From the NCBI GenBank assembly GCA_017537495.1, contig JAFYKS010000391.1:1-6218 (forward strand): a DNA stretch of 6,218 bases. The letters are read 5' to 3'. The notes under the pieces were generated by a model. That model searched no databases and had not been told where the DNA came from. It worked only from the letters and a program-made list of their open reading frames with translations. Both the position numbers and the translations under genes were made by a program. Of the stretch, positions 1 through 6,218 are shown piece after piece. Source of the DNA: Bacillota bacterium. Lineage in GTDB: Bacteria; Bacillota; Clostridia; Peptostreptococcales; Anaerovoracaceae. The number at the start of each line of letters is the position of its first letter. Within the stretch, counting starts at the first letter, position 1.

Positions 1-118
1 AAGCTTAATGACCTTTTCAAAAAGCAGAGAGAAGACTTCGAGAAGTACTGGTCTGACATCTCCGTATTCGTTAAGTATGGCATGATGAAGGAAGAGAAGT
101 TCTATGGTGACGAAGCTT
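1..118 (+). CDS. htpG: HtpG (Hsp90 chaperone) internal fragment, probably a foreign HindIII piece
   Basis: Frame 1 of the plus strand gives 39 residues that match the middle domain of bacterial Hsp90/HtpG: a Phe-Lys-Lys-x-Arg-Glu-x-Phe-Glu-Lys-Tyr-Trp stretch, then FVKYGMMKEEKFY near residues 23-35. Family members carry the same pattern, F-x-x-x-W-x-D-I/L-x-x-F-I/V-x-YGM-x-x-x-x-x-FY. HtpG is an ATP-dependent cytosolic chaperone dimer, and this piece lies near the end of the middle domain. The match ends at Glu-Ala, exactly where AAGCTT occurs at 113-118; beyond that the frame stays open but is only the antisense of other genes. The window also begins with AAGCTT. It runs opposite to every other gene here and has neither start nor stop. 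I read it as a short HindIII fragment from elsewhere, joined during cloning. The family call is firm; the chimera interpretation is an inference. Confidence 0.8.
113..118. other. HindIII site, probable cloning junction
   Basis: AAGCTT lies exactly where the plus-strand HtpG homology stops and the minus-strand AspT-like transporter homology stops. A second AAGCTT forms bases 1-6 of the window. I noticed no other AAGCTT in the remaining sequence. Two unrelated protein families meeting head-on at a restriction site is the usual sign of co-ligated fragments in a HindIII library. Confidence 0.75.
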
Positions 119-786
119 GTCTTCTGCTCCGCAGTCAGTTCAGTAGTGTTTTCGAGGGTCATGCCGCTGTACGCACCGTCCAGCTGCAGAACATCCAGCA
201 CAATCTGTTTTTCGTTGTCAGTCAGGTCTGCAAAACCGTCTGCCATGTCAGCAGCTCTGCTTTCTGCAGTTTCCAGAGCGGAAGCCAGACCAGGGGAGCT
301 GGTCATTGCACCGGTGTATACGCCGGTTACTGCAAATGGGTTGGTGCCCTTTACGAATGCAGTGCAGGCATAGGTTGCACCCGCACCTACCAGAGTGATC
401 AGCAGACCCAGAACCACGAACTTTGCACCGTACTTCTTCAGTACGATACCCATATCCTTGGCAGCCAGCAGGCCAACGCACGCCACGAAAATAATCAGGG
501 CTGCGGAGAAGAAATATGTATTGATGATTTTGCCGCCGTTGCCAACCATAATCTGGGTTGCAGCCTTAAAGCCTGCAGCAGCAGAATCGCCTGCTTCGTA
601 AATCTTCTGTGCGAAACCATATACAGCCCAGCCCATCAGCAGACCTACAAACAGGCCGCCGGATGTACCGAAGCTGAACTTGCCGAAACGTACCTTACCG
701 AACAGCAGGCCCAGACCAACTGTTACGAACATGAGGATGAACGGATTCAGCATCAGTCCGATGAAGTCGAATTTAATAAATTCCAT
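113..786 (-). CDS. AspT/YidE-like membrane carrier, N-terminal part, truncated
   Basis: About 225 residues of a very hydrophobic protein are visible. Membrane segments can be placed roughly at residues 8-30, 41-59, 90-108 and 121-143. The loop Gly-Lys-Val-Arg-Phe-Gly-Lys-Phe-x-Phe-Gly-Thr-Ser-Gly-Gly (30-44) followed by LFVGLLMG, and the later Y-T-G-A-M-T-S-S-P-G-L-A-S-A (157-170), resemble the repeated Asp-Al_Ex domain of aspartate:alanine exchangers (AspT, YidE, AAE family). Known members are about 540 residues with two such domains, so more than half is missing. The ATG at 784-786 follows an AGGAG with 8 bases of spacing and lies 24 bases after the CoA-transferase stop, so the two are probably cotranscribed. 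The substrate is probably an amino acid or carboxylate, but it cannot be read from this part. The frame stays open to base 1, but the residues beyond the HindIII site at 113-118 are antisense HtpG and should not be counted. Confidence 0.72.
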
Positions 787-810
787 AACTATTGCTCCTT
801 ATTGTTTTTA

Positions 811-2322
811 TTATTTTTTCATTGTGCCATTCTTTTCAAAATCCGCATGCCAGCTCAGTGCTTCGTCCAGAATGTGCGGTGTCTGGCAAGGTGCCGCCGC
901 GCATGCACGGTTGAAGTAATCCATCAGCTGATCACGGTAGTCAGGATGTGCACAGTTTTCGATGATTTTTACAGCTCTTTCCTTAGGAGACAGGCCTCTC
1001 AGGTCAGCATAGCCCTGTTCGGTTACGATAACCATTACTTCATGTTCGGTATGGTCTACATGGGAAACCATTGGAACGATGGAGGAAATATCGCCGTTCT
1101 TTGCTACGGAAGATGTAGTGAAGATGGAGATGCCGGCATTTCTGGAGAAGTCACCGGAACCGCCGATACCGTTCATCATCTTCTTACCCATTACGTGAGT
1201 GGAGTTTACGTTGCCGTAGATATCCACTTCCAGTGCTGTATTCATAGCGATAACACTGAGTCTTCTGGCAACTTCAGGGTTATTGCTGATTTCTTCCGGA
1301 CGGAAGATAATTTTATCCTTAAAGAATTCTACTTCTTCGAAGAACTTTTCCTGTCCCGCAGGAGATGGGGAGATGGAAGTGGTGGATGCCATGGTTGCCT
1401 TTCCGGAACGGAGCAGATCCAGCATGGAATCCTGTACTACTTCTGTATAGCAGGTCAGATTTTCAAATTCAGAGTCAATCAGACCATAGAGCACTGCATT
1501 GGCTACAGAACCTACACCGGACTGCAGCGGCAGAAGTTCATTGGTCAGACGGCCTGCCTTCACTTCTTCCTTGAAGAAAGCGATAATGTTTTCACCGATT
1601 TTGCGTTCGTCTTCCTTGATATCTGCCAGAGGTCTGGTCTTATCGATATAGTCGGAAATTACGATAGCCTTAATCTTATCCCAGCCGCATTCCACATAGG
1701 TGGTACCGATACGGTCTGCCGGATGGCAGATATTAATCGGCTTTCTGTGCGGCGGATTTTCTGTGATATAAATATCGTGCATGCCTTCCAGAGCCAGCGG
1801 CTTCTTCATAGCCAGTTCCACGATAACGGTATCCGCATTCTTTACAAAGGTAGGTGTATTGCCCACAGCTGTTGTCAGAATCAGGTTACCTTCTTCTGTA
1901 ATCGCCAGTGCTTCCACCAGAGCCACATCCGGCTTCGGCAGGAATCCCATATTCACATACTGAGGTGACTGGGAAAGGTGCATATCGATATACTTCACCT
2001 GGCCGGCATTAATCGCGTTTCTCAGAGTAGCATTAGTCTGATACGGCAGACGTCTGGTCACGATACCGGTTTCAACCAGAGCGGTATCGATTTCAGGACC
2101 TACAGATGCCCCGGTAAACAGTTCCACATGAATTTCTTCACCGTTCTTCACACGCTCTGCCAGAGCCAGAGGTACAGCCTTCGGATATCCGGACGGTGTA
2201 AAACCGCTGACACCCACAACCATACCATCATCAATCAATTTTGCAGCTTCTTCTGCGGACATGATAAGTGCTTCCGCACAATCATTTCGTAATCTTTTTT
2301 TCATTTCTAAATCGAATGCCAT
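811..2322 (-). CDS. cat1: Succinyl-CoA:acetate (carboxylate) CoA-transferase, Cat1-like
   Basis: This 503-residue protein belongs to the acetyl-CoA hydrolase/CoA-transferase family (class I; Cat1 of Clostridium kluyveri, AarC of Acetobacter). Such enzymes move CoA between succinyl-CoA and acetate or a similar acid through a glutamyl-CoA thioester, in the cytosol. The catalytic glutamate is E294 in YTEVVQDS, and the conserved Gly-rich CoA-site loop is GIGGSGDF at 386-393. Other hallmarks are SGFTPSGYPK (39-48), PLQSGVGSVANAV (265-277), EISNNPE (344-350) and VSHVDHTEHEV (419-429). Length is normal for the family and all landmarks are intact. I start at 2322: its ATG sits 7 bases after AGGAGG (2330-2335), whereas the in-frame ATG at 2328 would be only 1 base away. 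It is first in its unit, behind a probable promoter, and is followed by the carrier gene. The family is near certain; the acceptor acid (acetate, propionate or butyrate) is not fixed by sequence. A hydrolase role is less likely. Confidence 0.93.
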   Translation of the reverse strand: MAFDLEMKKRLRNDCAEALIMSAEEAAKLIDDGMVVGVSGFTPSGYPKAVPLALAERVKNGEEIHVELFTGASVGPEIDTALVETGIVTRRLPYQTNATLRNAINAGQVKYIDMHLSQSPQYVNMGFLPKPDVALVEALAITEEGNLILTTAVGNTPTFVKNADTVIVELAMKKPLALEGMHDIYITENPPHRKPINICHPADRIGTTYVECGWDKIKAIVISDYIDKTRPLADIKEDERKIGENIIAFFKEEVKAGRLTNELLPLQSGVGSVANAVLYGLIDSEFENLTCYTEVVQDSMLDLLRSGKATMASTTSISPSPAGQEKFFEEVEFFKDKIIFRPEEISNNPEVARRLSVIAMNTALEVDIYGNVNSTHVMGKKMMNGIGGSGDFSRNAGISIFTTSSVAKNGDISSIVPMVSHVDHTEHEVMVIVTEQGYADLRGLSPKERAVKIIENCAHPDYRDQLMDYFNRACAAAPCQTPHILDEALSWHADFEKNGTMKK

Positions 2323-2329
2323 TTGCATG

Positions 2330-2335
2330 CCTCCT
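2330..2335 (-). promoter_or_regulatory. Ribosome binding site that decides the cat1-like start
   Basis: AGGAGG on the minus strand lies 7 bases before the ATG at 2320-2322 and only 1 base before the in-frame ATG at 2326-2328. The downstream ATG is therefore preferred, which removes two residues from the longest reading. Confidence 0.8.
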
Positions 2336-2364
2336 TAGATCAGTTTGAACTTGTGTTATCTTAT

Positions 2365-2394
2365 ATAATACATCAAAAAATGGGGGTACTTCAA
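2365..2394 (-). promoter_or_regulatory. Putative sigma-70-type promoter for the CoA-transferase unit
   Basis: On the minus strand TTGAAG (2389-2394) is followed after 18 bases by TATTAT (2365-2370), close to the TTGACA and TATAAT consensus. The segment just downstream is AT-rich. Transcription would start near 2355-2359, leaving a leader of roughly 35 bases before the start at 2322, with the AGGAGG inside it. This fits a separate promoter for the CoA-transferase and carrier. It is a consensus match only; spacing is one base longer than ideal. Confidence 0.55.
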
Positions 2395-2438
2395 GAGTTT
2401 TCAGGAAATCAAAGTGCATTTATTTCGTCCTTATACAA

Positions 2439-2470
2439 TATCAAGGCTTTGACAAGTCAAAGCCTTGATA
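2439..2470. repeat. Perfect 15-bp inverted repeat, terminator or operator candidate
   Basis: Two perfect 15-base arms (2439-2453 and 2456-2470) flank the two central bases AA. In a minus-strand transcript the tip would read CUUG, a known stable tetraloop that forms a C-G pair over two bases, so the whole 15-bp stem could form. It lies 57 bases past the M20D stop and about 45 bases upstream of the putative -35 box, so it could end the upstream operon or bind a regulator of the next one. Neither strand shows a clear U-run after the stem (minus continues TTGTATAAGG, plus AAAATGTATA), so it is not a textbook intrinsic terminator. The rest of 2329-2527 is AT-rich and includes the small palindrome TTTTAATTAAAA at 2497-2508; I see no small gene there. 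Confidence 0.7.
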
Positions 2471-2527
2471 AAAATGTATATGAGGAAGACATTATGTTTT
2501 AATTAAAATAACCAAACTGGCCTAAAA

Positions 2528-3706
2528 CTATTTCAGCAGTTCAAACACACCGGCCAGCTCCAGATAAAGTCCATTTCGCATAGCTTCTTCTTCCAGAATC
2601 AGATACTCATTATGAAGCGATTTGCGTTCTTCTTCTTTTTCCACTGCAGCACCTACGATCCAGTAGGTGGCAGGAACTTCCTGGCAGAAGTATGCGAAAT
2701 CATCGGCTCCCATGCTTGCACGGTCACGGAAGAGTACGTTTTCAGTCCCGAACGCTTCTTTCGCAAGGGATACCATGGTATCGGTAATATTCTGATCATT
2801 GACTAGCGGAGGGAAACCGTCGAAGAACTCGATTTCACAGCTGCCGCCGTATGCCGCAGTAATGGAATCAGCAATTTACACCATTCTCTTCTTAGCAAAA
2901 TCCCGGTGCTCCAAGTTCAGACTTCGAAGTGTACCGGTCATATCGACTTGTCCGGTCACAATGTTTTCAGCTGTACCGCCATGAATAGTCCCGATAGTGA
3001 TAACCAGTGGATCGGTTGGGTCCATGTTGCGGCTGATAATAGTCTGGAATGCACTGACCAGATTGCCTGCCATGATAATGGCATCTGCCCCCATCTCCGG
3101 ATGCGCACCATGAGAGGATTTGCCCTTCACATGGATTTTAAAATCTGTAGTGGACGCATACATTGGACCGTACCGGAAGGTAACCGTTCCTACTGGTTTC
3201 ACTGCATCCATATGCAGCGCCAGGCCGACATCAACTTTCGGATTTTCCAGACATCCGCCCTGAATCATCCGTTCTGCACCGCCGATGGTTTCTTCTGCCG
3301 GCTGGAAGAAGAATTTTACATTCCCATTCAGCTGATCCCGAACCTGATTAAGTACAGCTGCTGCCCCCAGAAGGGTTGCAGCATTCATATCGTGCCCGCA
3401 GGCATGCATGGAGCCAGGGCGTTTACTTGCAAACGGAAGACCTGTCTTTTCAGTAACCGGCAGTGCATCTATATCTGCACGGATTCCTATGGTACGGTTG
3501 CTGCCATTGCCATAAACGGTGGCAACTACACCAGTTCCTGCAATCCTGCGGCATTCGATATTCCGCTCTGCTAGATAATCCAGAATAAACTGGCAGGTTT
3601 CATATTCGTGTTCGCTTACCTCAGCATTCTCATGGAAATGCCGCCGGATGCGCACTACTTCCGGATACATTGCATCGGTAAGTTCTCTAATCTGCTGTCT
3701 GTTCAT
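2528..3706 (-). pseudogene. M20D amidohydrolase (hippurate hydrolase/HipO-like) with an in-frame internal stop
   Basis: The reading spans 393 codons, normal for M20D enzymes (hippuricase, N-acyl-amino-acid, IAA-amino-acid and N-acetyl-diaminopimelate hydrolases), which cleave N-acyl amino acids with a binuclear metal centre in the cytosol. Landmarks by codon from the ATG at 3706: RRHFHENAEVSEHEYET (21-37), IRADIDALP (75-83), MHACGHD with metal ligands C103 and H105, FQPAEE with E138 and E139, LALHMD with H165, and the lid-domain stretch SSHGAHPEMGADAI. The last ligand H365 (LHNE) and the E-E-E-A-M-x-N-G-L ending lie after the break. Codon 277 is TAA (2876-2878); the same frame continues at once with IADSITAAYGG and FPPLVND, which fit the family, so this is a nonsense base, not a frameshift. 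The truncated product would lack H365. The ATG at 3706 is chosen because AGGAGG at 3716-3721 precedes it by 9 bases; a TTG start at 3733 would encode that site. The gene is last in the hydrolase operon and ends in TAG. Sequencing error or true mutation cannot be told apart here. Confidence 0.85.
2876..2878 (-). other. In-frame TAA interrupting the M20D gene
   Basis: This codon 277 is TAA while both flanks stay in one frame and keep family-like sequence: RMV before it and IADSITAAYGG after it, within the helix that leads back into the catalytic domain. A single base change from CAA, GAA or AAA would explain it, giving a polar residue suited to that helix. TAA is not a known pyrrolysine or selenocysteine codon, so recoding is unlikely. 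Confidence 0.9.
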
Positions 3707-3715
3707 TATATTCAG

Positions 3716-3721
3716 CCTCCT
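3716..3721 (-). promoter_or_regulatory. Ribosome binding site that decides the M20D start
   Basis: AGGAGG lies 9 bases before the ATG at 3704-3706. It also falls inside the longer TTG-initiated reading, where it would encode Arg-Arg, so the shorter ATG start is preferred. It sits in the 23 bases between the upstream TGA (3730-3732) and this start, consistent with cotranscription. Confidence 0.8.
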
Positions 3722-3729
3722 GCAATCAA

Positions 3730-4920
3730 TCAAACAAACTCCCTATAATTATATGCTGCATATATGTACAGCCGCATCCACTCATAAATGGAGGATATTA
3801 CACCGTATTCATTGATATTGTGATTATAATTTCCACGGATTCCGCACATGCACAGAATTTTTACGCCCTCCCGTGCAAAATAGGAAGCATCGCATGCACC
3901 ACCTGCGAAAACCGCACCTGTAACAGGACCGCCTACCGCATCACTGATTCGTTTTAAGGATGCATAGGCAGATTCTACCTGAGGCGTCGTTTCAAACGGC
4001 ATCATGGCATCTGTGCAGAACAGTTCCGTTCTGGTTCCTTCGATATACGTCTGGCTGCATGCTTCCTGCATCTTGCGTTCACATTCTTCCAACGCCGCAA
4101 AATTCCTAACCCGTACATCAATCATCGCTTCACAGTAATCCGCAATGCAGTTGACTGCGGAACCGCCCCGAATTGTATTTACACTGACAGAATACAGACG
4201 ATCCTTTTCTTTTGGGGTGCAGTTCTGCAGCGCAATTACCTTATGACTCATTTCCTGGATTGCATTGCGGCCCGCATCATATGCATGTCCCGGATGACTG
4301 GACACGCCATGAATCACCAGTTTATATTCATAGCATCCCGGACGGCCAATGCATACTTCTCCGCTTTCCAGTCCGTGTTCCATATTGAATGCCACGAGAA
4401 TTTTTTCGCTTTCCTGTCTGATCAGTTCCGCTGCACAGCCGCCCTGATGGTTGACTTCTTCATCTCCGACAAAGAAAAGACGTACAGGACACTGATCAAA
4501 ACCGAGAGCCTGTAATGCTTTGACGGTAAAGAAGGCGATTGTGATACCGCCCTTCATATCACAGACACCCGGACCATGTGCTTTGCCCTCTTCATCCACA
4601 GAAAACGGCTCAGATCCGCGGCTTCCGGCAGCAAATACCGTATCATAATGGCCGGTAAATAAAATCGCTTTTCCGTCAGCATTTTCGTTAAGAACTGCAC
4701 TGACTACAGGAGCGTTGGTTTCTCCGGCGTACAGCAATTCCGAACGAAGTCCAGCTTCTTCAAAACTGCTGCGCAGAAATTCTGCGGTTTTCAGCAGACA
4801 ATCTTTTTCTCCATGACGTCCTTCCAGATTTACCAGTGTCCGGTAAAAATCTACTGCTGCATCCCTGTTTTCCTCTATATAGCTGCGAATTGCCTGATCC
4901 ATTTTATCTGAAATCAGCAT
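3730..4920 (-). CDS. M20 family metallopeptidase, glutamate carboxypeptidase (CPG2)/ArgE-DapE-like
   Basis: This 396-residue cytosolic zinc hydrolase has all expected M20 landmarks: TGHYDTVF with H91 and D93, GPGVCDMKGG with bridging D121, VGDEE with catalytic base E154 and ligand E155, the NMEHGLESGE segment with E181, the lid-domain SSHPGHAYDAGRNAI (207-221), and the final histidine H367 in NYNHNINEY. Family members remove C-terminal glutamate or cleave N-acyl groups or dipeptides. The PF-x-x-D-x-x-G-K-x-x-GPGV-x-DMKGG pattern is most like the CPG2 branch, but the substrate is not readable. The ATG at 4920 has AGGAGG 7 bases upstream. The gene lies 54 bases after the phosphotriesterase-like gene and 23 bases before the M20D start, so two different M20 enzymes sit side by side in one operon, probably acting in sequence or on related amides. 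No signal peptide or membrane segment is visible. Confidence 0.88.
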   Translation of the reverse strand: MLISDKMDQAIRSYIEENRDAAVDFYRTLVNLEGRHGEKDCLLKTAEFLRSSFEEAGLRSELLYAGETNAPVVSAVLNENADGKAILFTGHYDTVFAAGSRGSEPFSVDEEGKAHGPGVCDMKGGITIAFFTVKALQALGFDQCPVRLFFVGDEEVNHQGGCAAELIRQESEKILVAFNMEHGLESGEVCIGRPGCYEYKLVIHGVSSHPGHAYDAGRNAIQEMSHKVIALQNCTPKEKDRLYSVSVNTIRGGSAVNCIADYCEAMIDVRVRNFAALEECERKMQEACSQTYIEGTRTELFCTDAMMPFETTPQVESAYASLKRISDAVGGPVTGAVFAGGACDASYFAREGVKILCMCGIRGNYNHNINEYGVISSIYEWMRLYIYAAYNYREFV

Positions 4921-4974
4921 GTTTGGCCCTCCTTCTGTCGGTTCGTTTAAGTACTGATTATTATAACATCGATT

Positions 4975-5892
4975 TTATCTCAGGCACAGCATATTTAACG
5001 GGTTTTCCGACATCATTGCCGAAACCATATCTTTCGAAAGACCTTTTTCGTAAAGTTCAGGAACCAATCTTTCAAAAATTACGTCGAAAGGACAGAACTG
5101 TGAAATGACGGACTTATCTCTGAAACCGTGGAAAATAAGAGCATCGTGGGAAAGAAGGATTTTCTTTTGATACCCTTTCCTGCAAAGTTCGGCGATATCA
5201 TCCGCTTTCTTTTTGTAATACTGCGCGTCGTCCATGCGGTAAATTCGGTCAAATCCAACATAACACCCGCTGGAAAGAATATCTGAAACATATCCCATGT
5301 CCTCGCTGTCGCTGCAGTGACCGATGGTGATGGCGCCCGGAGCCACTTTTCTGTCAAGCACAAACTCCAGCACCTCGATGCAGTTATTCACCTCTGGATT
5401 TGTATGCAGGCAAAGCGGAAGATTTGTCTTTTTCTGTACCTGACACATCACTTCCAGGAGATGCTTGTTGTTATCCGTCATTTTTTCAGCTTCAACTGCG
5501 AACTTCAGGCTACCAATACTATGTTGGTCAATGTCGTACAGAATCTGACTTTCCATATATTCGCTGCTGTGACGGGTGGTCATCGGTTCATCGGTGAAAT
5601 AAAACCCTGTAGAGCATATGATTTTTACTCCCGACTGTTCGGAGACCTTTTTCAAAAGTTCAAGGTCTCGCCCAATGTTTGTAGCGGTACAGTCAATAAT
5701 AGCATCAAGTGAATACTTTTTTTTCATTTCTTTGAGAAATCCAACACTTGCCTTCAGCAGTTTTTCTTTATCCAGATAGTGTTTTCCTGCCATATTCAGA
5801 TATGGCTCGAAATAACAGCAGATATGCTCATGAGGGAGAATAATGCCAAAATCATTTTCATCAATTTTACCGCATACAGTGTTTATCTTCAT
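4975..5892 (-). CDS. Phosphotriesterase-family metal-dependent hydrolase (PTE/PHP-like)
   Basis: This 305-residue TIM-barrel amidohydrolase-superfamily protein keeps every ligand of the binuclear metal site: H21 and H23 in LPHEHI, K130 in IGSLKFA (the position of the carboxylated lysine of phosphotriesterase), H163 in LHTNP, H192 in TIGHCSDSEDMGY, and D250 in LLSHD. The segment around 186-217, GHCSDSEDMGYVSDILSSG then YVGFDRI, is the clearest family signature. The ligand set suggests an active enzyme. Known relatives hydrolyse organophosphates, lactones, aryl esters or N-acyl and carboxylate-bearing substrates; the substrate here cannot be assigned. A lysine bridging ligand sets it apart from E. 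coli PHP, which uses glutamate. AGGAG lies 9 bases before the ATG, and only 14 bases separate it from the upstream stop. The M20 neighbours suggest a catabolic hydrolysis operon, not pesticide breakdown. Confidence 0.87.
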   Translation of the reverse strand: MKINTVCGKIDENDFGIILPHEHICCYFEPYLNMAGKHYLDKEKLLKASVGFLKEMKKKYSLDAIIDCTATNIGRDLELLKKVSEQSGVKIICSTGFYFTDEPMTTRHSSEYMESQILYDIDQHSIGSLKFAVEAEKMTDNNKHLLEVMCQVQKKTNLPLCLHTNPEVNNCIEVLEFVLDRKVAPGAITIGHCSDSEDMGYVSDILSSGCYVGFDRIYRMDDAQYYKKKADDIAELCRKGYQKKILLSHDALIFHGFRDKSVISQFCPFDVIFERLVPELYEKGLSKDMVSAMMSENPLNMLCLR

Positions 5893-5906
5893 AAAGAATC
5901 ACTCCT

Positions 5907-6218
5907 TTATATGTCACCCATATCGTCACCGATCATGCCGACCTGCAGTGCATTTTTTTCTCTCTTATCCAGGGAGTCGTAGTCAATCACAATCTGTTTC
6001 GGCTGAGCCTTTCTTACAGGCTTTCTCAGCTTGGACTGCGTCTGCTTCGTCCCCATAACTTCCTCTCTGATGTATTCAGCAGTTTCCATCTGTCCTTCTC
6101 CAATGGCATAGGACAGTCTTTCACCATTTTCTCCAATAATGGTGAGAACATCAAATTCTTTTTCGACTTTCTCGCTGTCCCGCTTATTGGTGATTCTGCA
6201 TCTATGCGGAATTTTCTC
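5907..6218 (-). CDS. Unrecognised protein, C-terminal 103 residues, open at the window edge
   Basis: The frame enters from beyond the right edge without a stop and ends with TAA at 5907-5909. The visible 103 residues are soluble and highly charged, with no membrane segment. A folded-looking part is followed by a basic linker, KLRKPVRKAQPKQ, and an acidic tail ending GDDMGDI. The first part contains KEFDVLTIIGENGERLSYAIG, two possible strands joined by a Gly-Glu-Asn-Gly turn. The internal ATG at 6089 is not a likely start: coding continues in frame for 43 codons before it, and no AGGAGG-like site stands just upstream. It precedes the phosphotriesterase-like gene by 14 bases and is surely in the same operon. 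I do not recognise the family. A ligand-binding, regulatory or accessory role is possible, but nothing in the visible part supports a specific function. Confidence 0.75.
   Translation of the reverse strand, partial: EKIPHRCRITNKRDSEKVEKEFDVLTIIGENGERLSYAIGEGQMETAEYIREEVMGTKQTQSKLRKPVRKAQPKQIVIDYDSLDKREKNALQVGMIGDDMGDI

Noticed and set aside
1..112. Extension of the transporter gene to the left edge on the minus strand
   Set aside because: The frame has no stop, but this stretch encodes HtpG on the other strand and its minus-strand translation does not look like a carrier, so the true gene is cut at the HindIII site.
82..1968. A plus-strand open frame of over 600 codons running from the HtpG piece across the transporter and CoA-transferase genes
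   Set aside because: After base 117 its translation has no family character, is rich in Cys, His and Gln, and lies antisense to two well-supported genes. It stays open through the codon bias of the opposite strand and is joined to a real HtpG frame only by the HindIII junction.
2528..2776. A separate 82-residue gene beginning at an internal ATG
   Set aside because: It is in the same frame as the M20D gene upstream, continues its domain (GADDF, LHNE) and has no ribosome binding site; it is the tail of the interrupted gene.
2876..2878. Programmed recoding at the internal stop of the M20D gene
   Set aside because: The codon is TAA, not TGA or TAG, and no metal ligand or catalytic residue falls at this position, so a special amino acid or read-through is not needed to explain it.
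2906..3574. A 222-codon plus-strand open frame opposite the M20D gene
   Set aside because: It is antisense to clear M20D motifs, has no recognisable domain and no good ribosome binding site.
4960..4965. A perfect TATAAT on the minus strand between the PTE-like and M20A genes
   Set aside because: No acceptable -35 box lies 16-18 bases upstream, and the 54-base gap fits an operon. An internal promoter is possible but not supported.

Overview
The window looks like a cloned genomic segment from a fermentative anaerobe, most likely a Bacillota of the Clostridia or Negativicutes type. This is an inference. It rests on a Cat1-type succinyl-CoA CoA-transferase that strongly resembles the Clostridium kluyveri enzyme as I remember it, on strong AGGAGG-type ribosome binding sites, on tightly packed operons and on a peptide or amide catabolic gene set. 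I cannot name the species.

Layout: nearly everything is read from the minus strand, so transcription runs from high to low coordinates. From the right edge the first cluster is (1) the C-terminal part of an unrecognised charged soluble protein (5907-6218), (2) a phosphotriesterase-family amidohydrolase with a complete binuclear metal site (4975-5892), (3) an M20A/CPG2-like metallopeptidase (3730-4920) and (4) an M20D/HipO-like amidohydrolase (2528-3706) broken by one in-frame TAA. Gaps are short and each start has a good ribosome binding site, so these four look like one operon for hydrolysing amide, peptide or ester-like substrates. A 199-base intergenic region (2329-2527) follows, with a perfect 15-bp inverted repeat and a plausible sigma-70-type promoter. 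The second unit then begins: a Cat1-like CoA-transferase (811-2322) and, 24 bases further on, the N-terminal part of an AspT/YidE-like membrane carrier (start at 786).

The left end appears to be a cloning chimera. Bases 1-117 read on the plus strand as 39 codons of Hsp90/HtpG, bounded by HindIII sites at 1-6 and 113-118. The transporter homology on the minus strand stops at the second HindIII site. I therefore read 1-118 as an unrelated small HindIII fragment ligated to the real locus, and the transporter as cut by cloning, not by evolution.

Working together (inference): the right-hand operon would release amino acids or carboxylic acids from conjugates. The left-hand unit would import or exchange a carboxylate or amino acid and move CoA between succinyl-CoA and acetate or another acid. 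I see no tRNA, rRNA, CRISPR, insertion sequence or phage feature, and no convincing undescribed system. The points most worth checking are the HindIII chimera, the internal stop in the M20D gene, the palindrome and the unidentified gene at the right edge.
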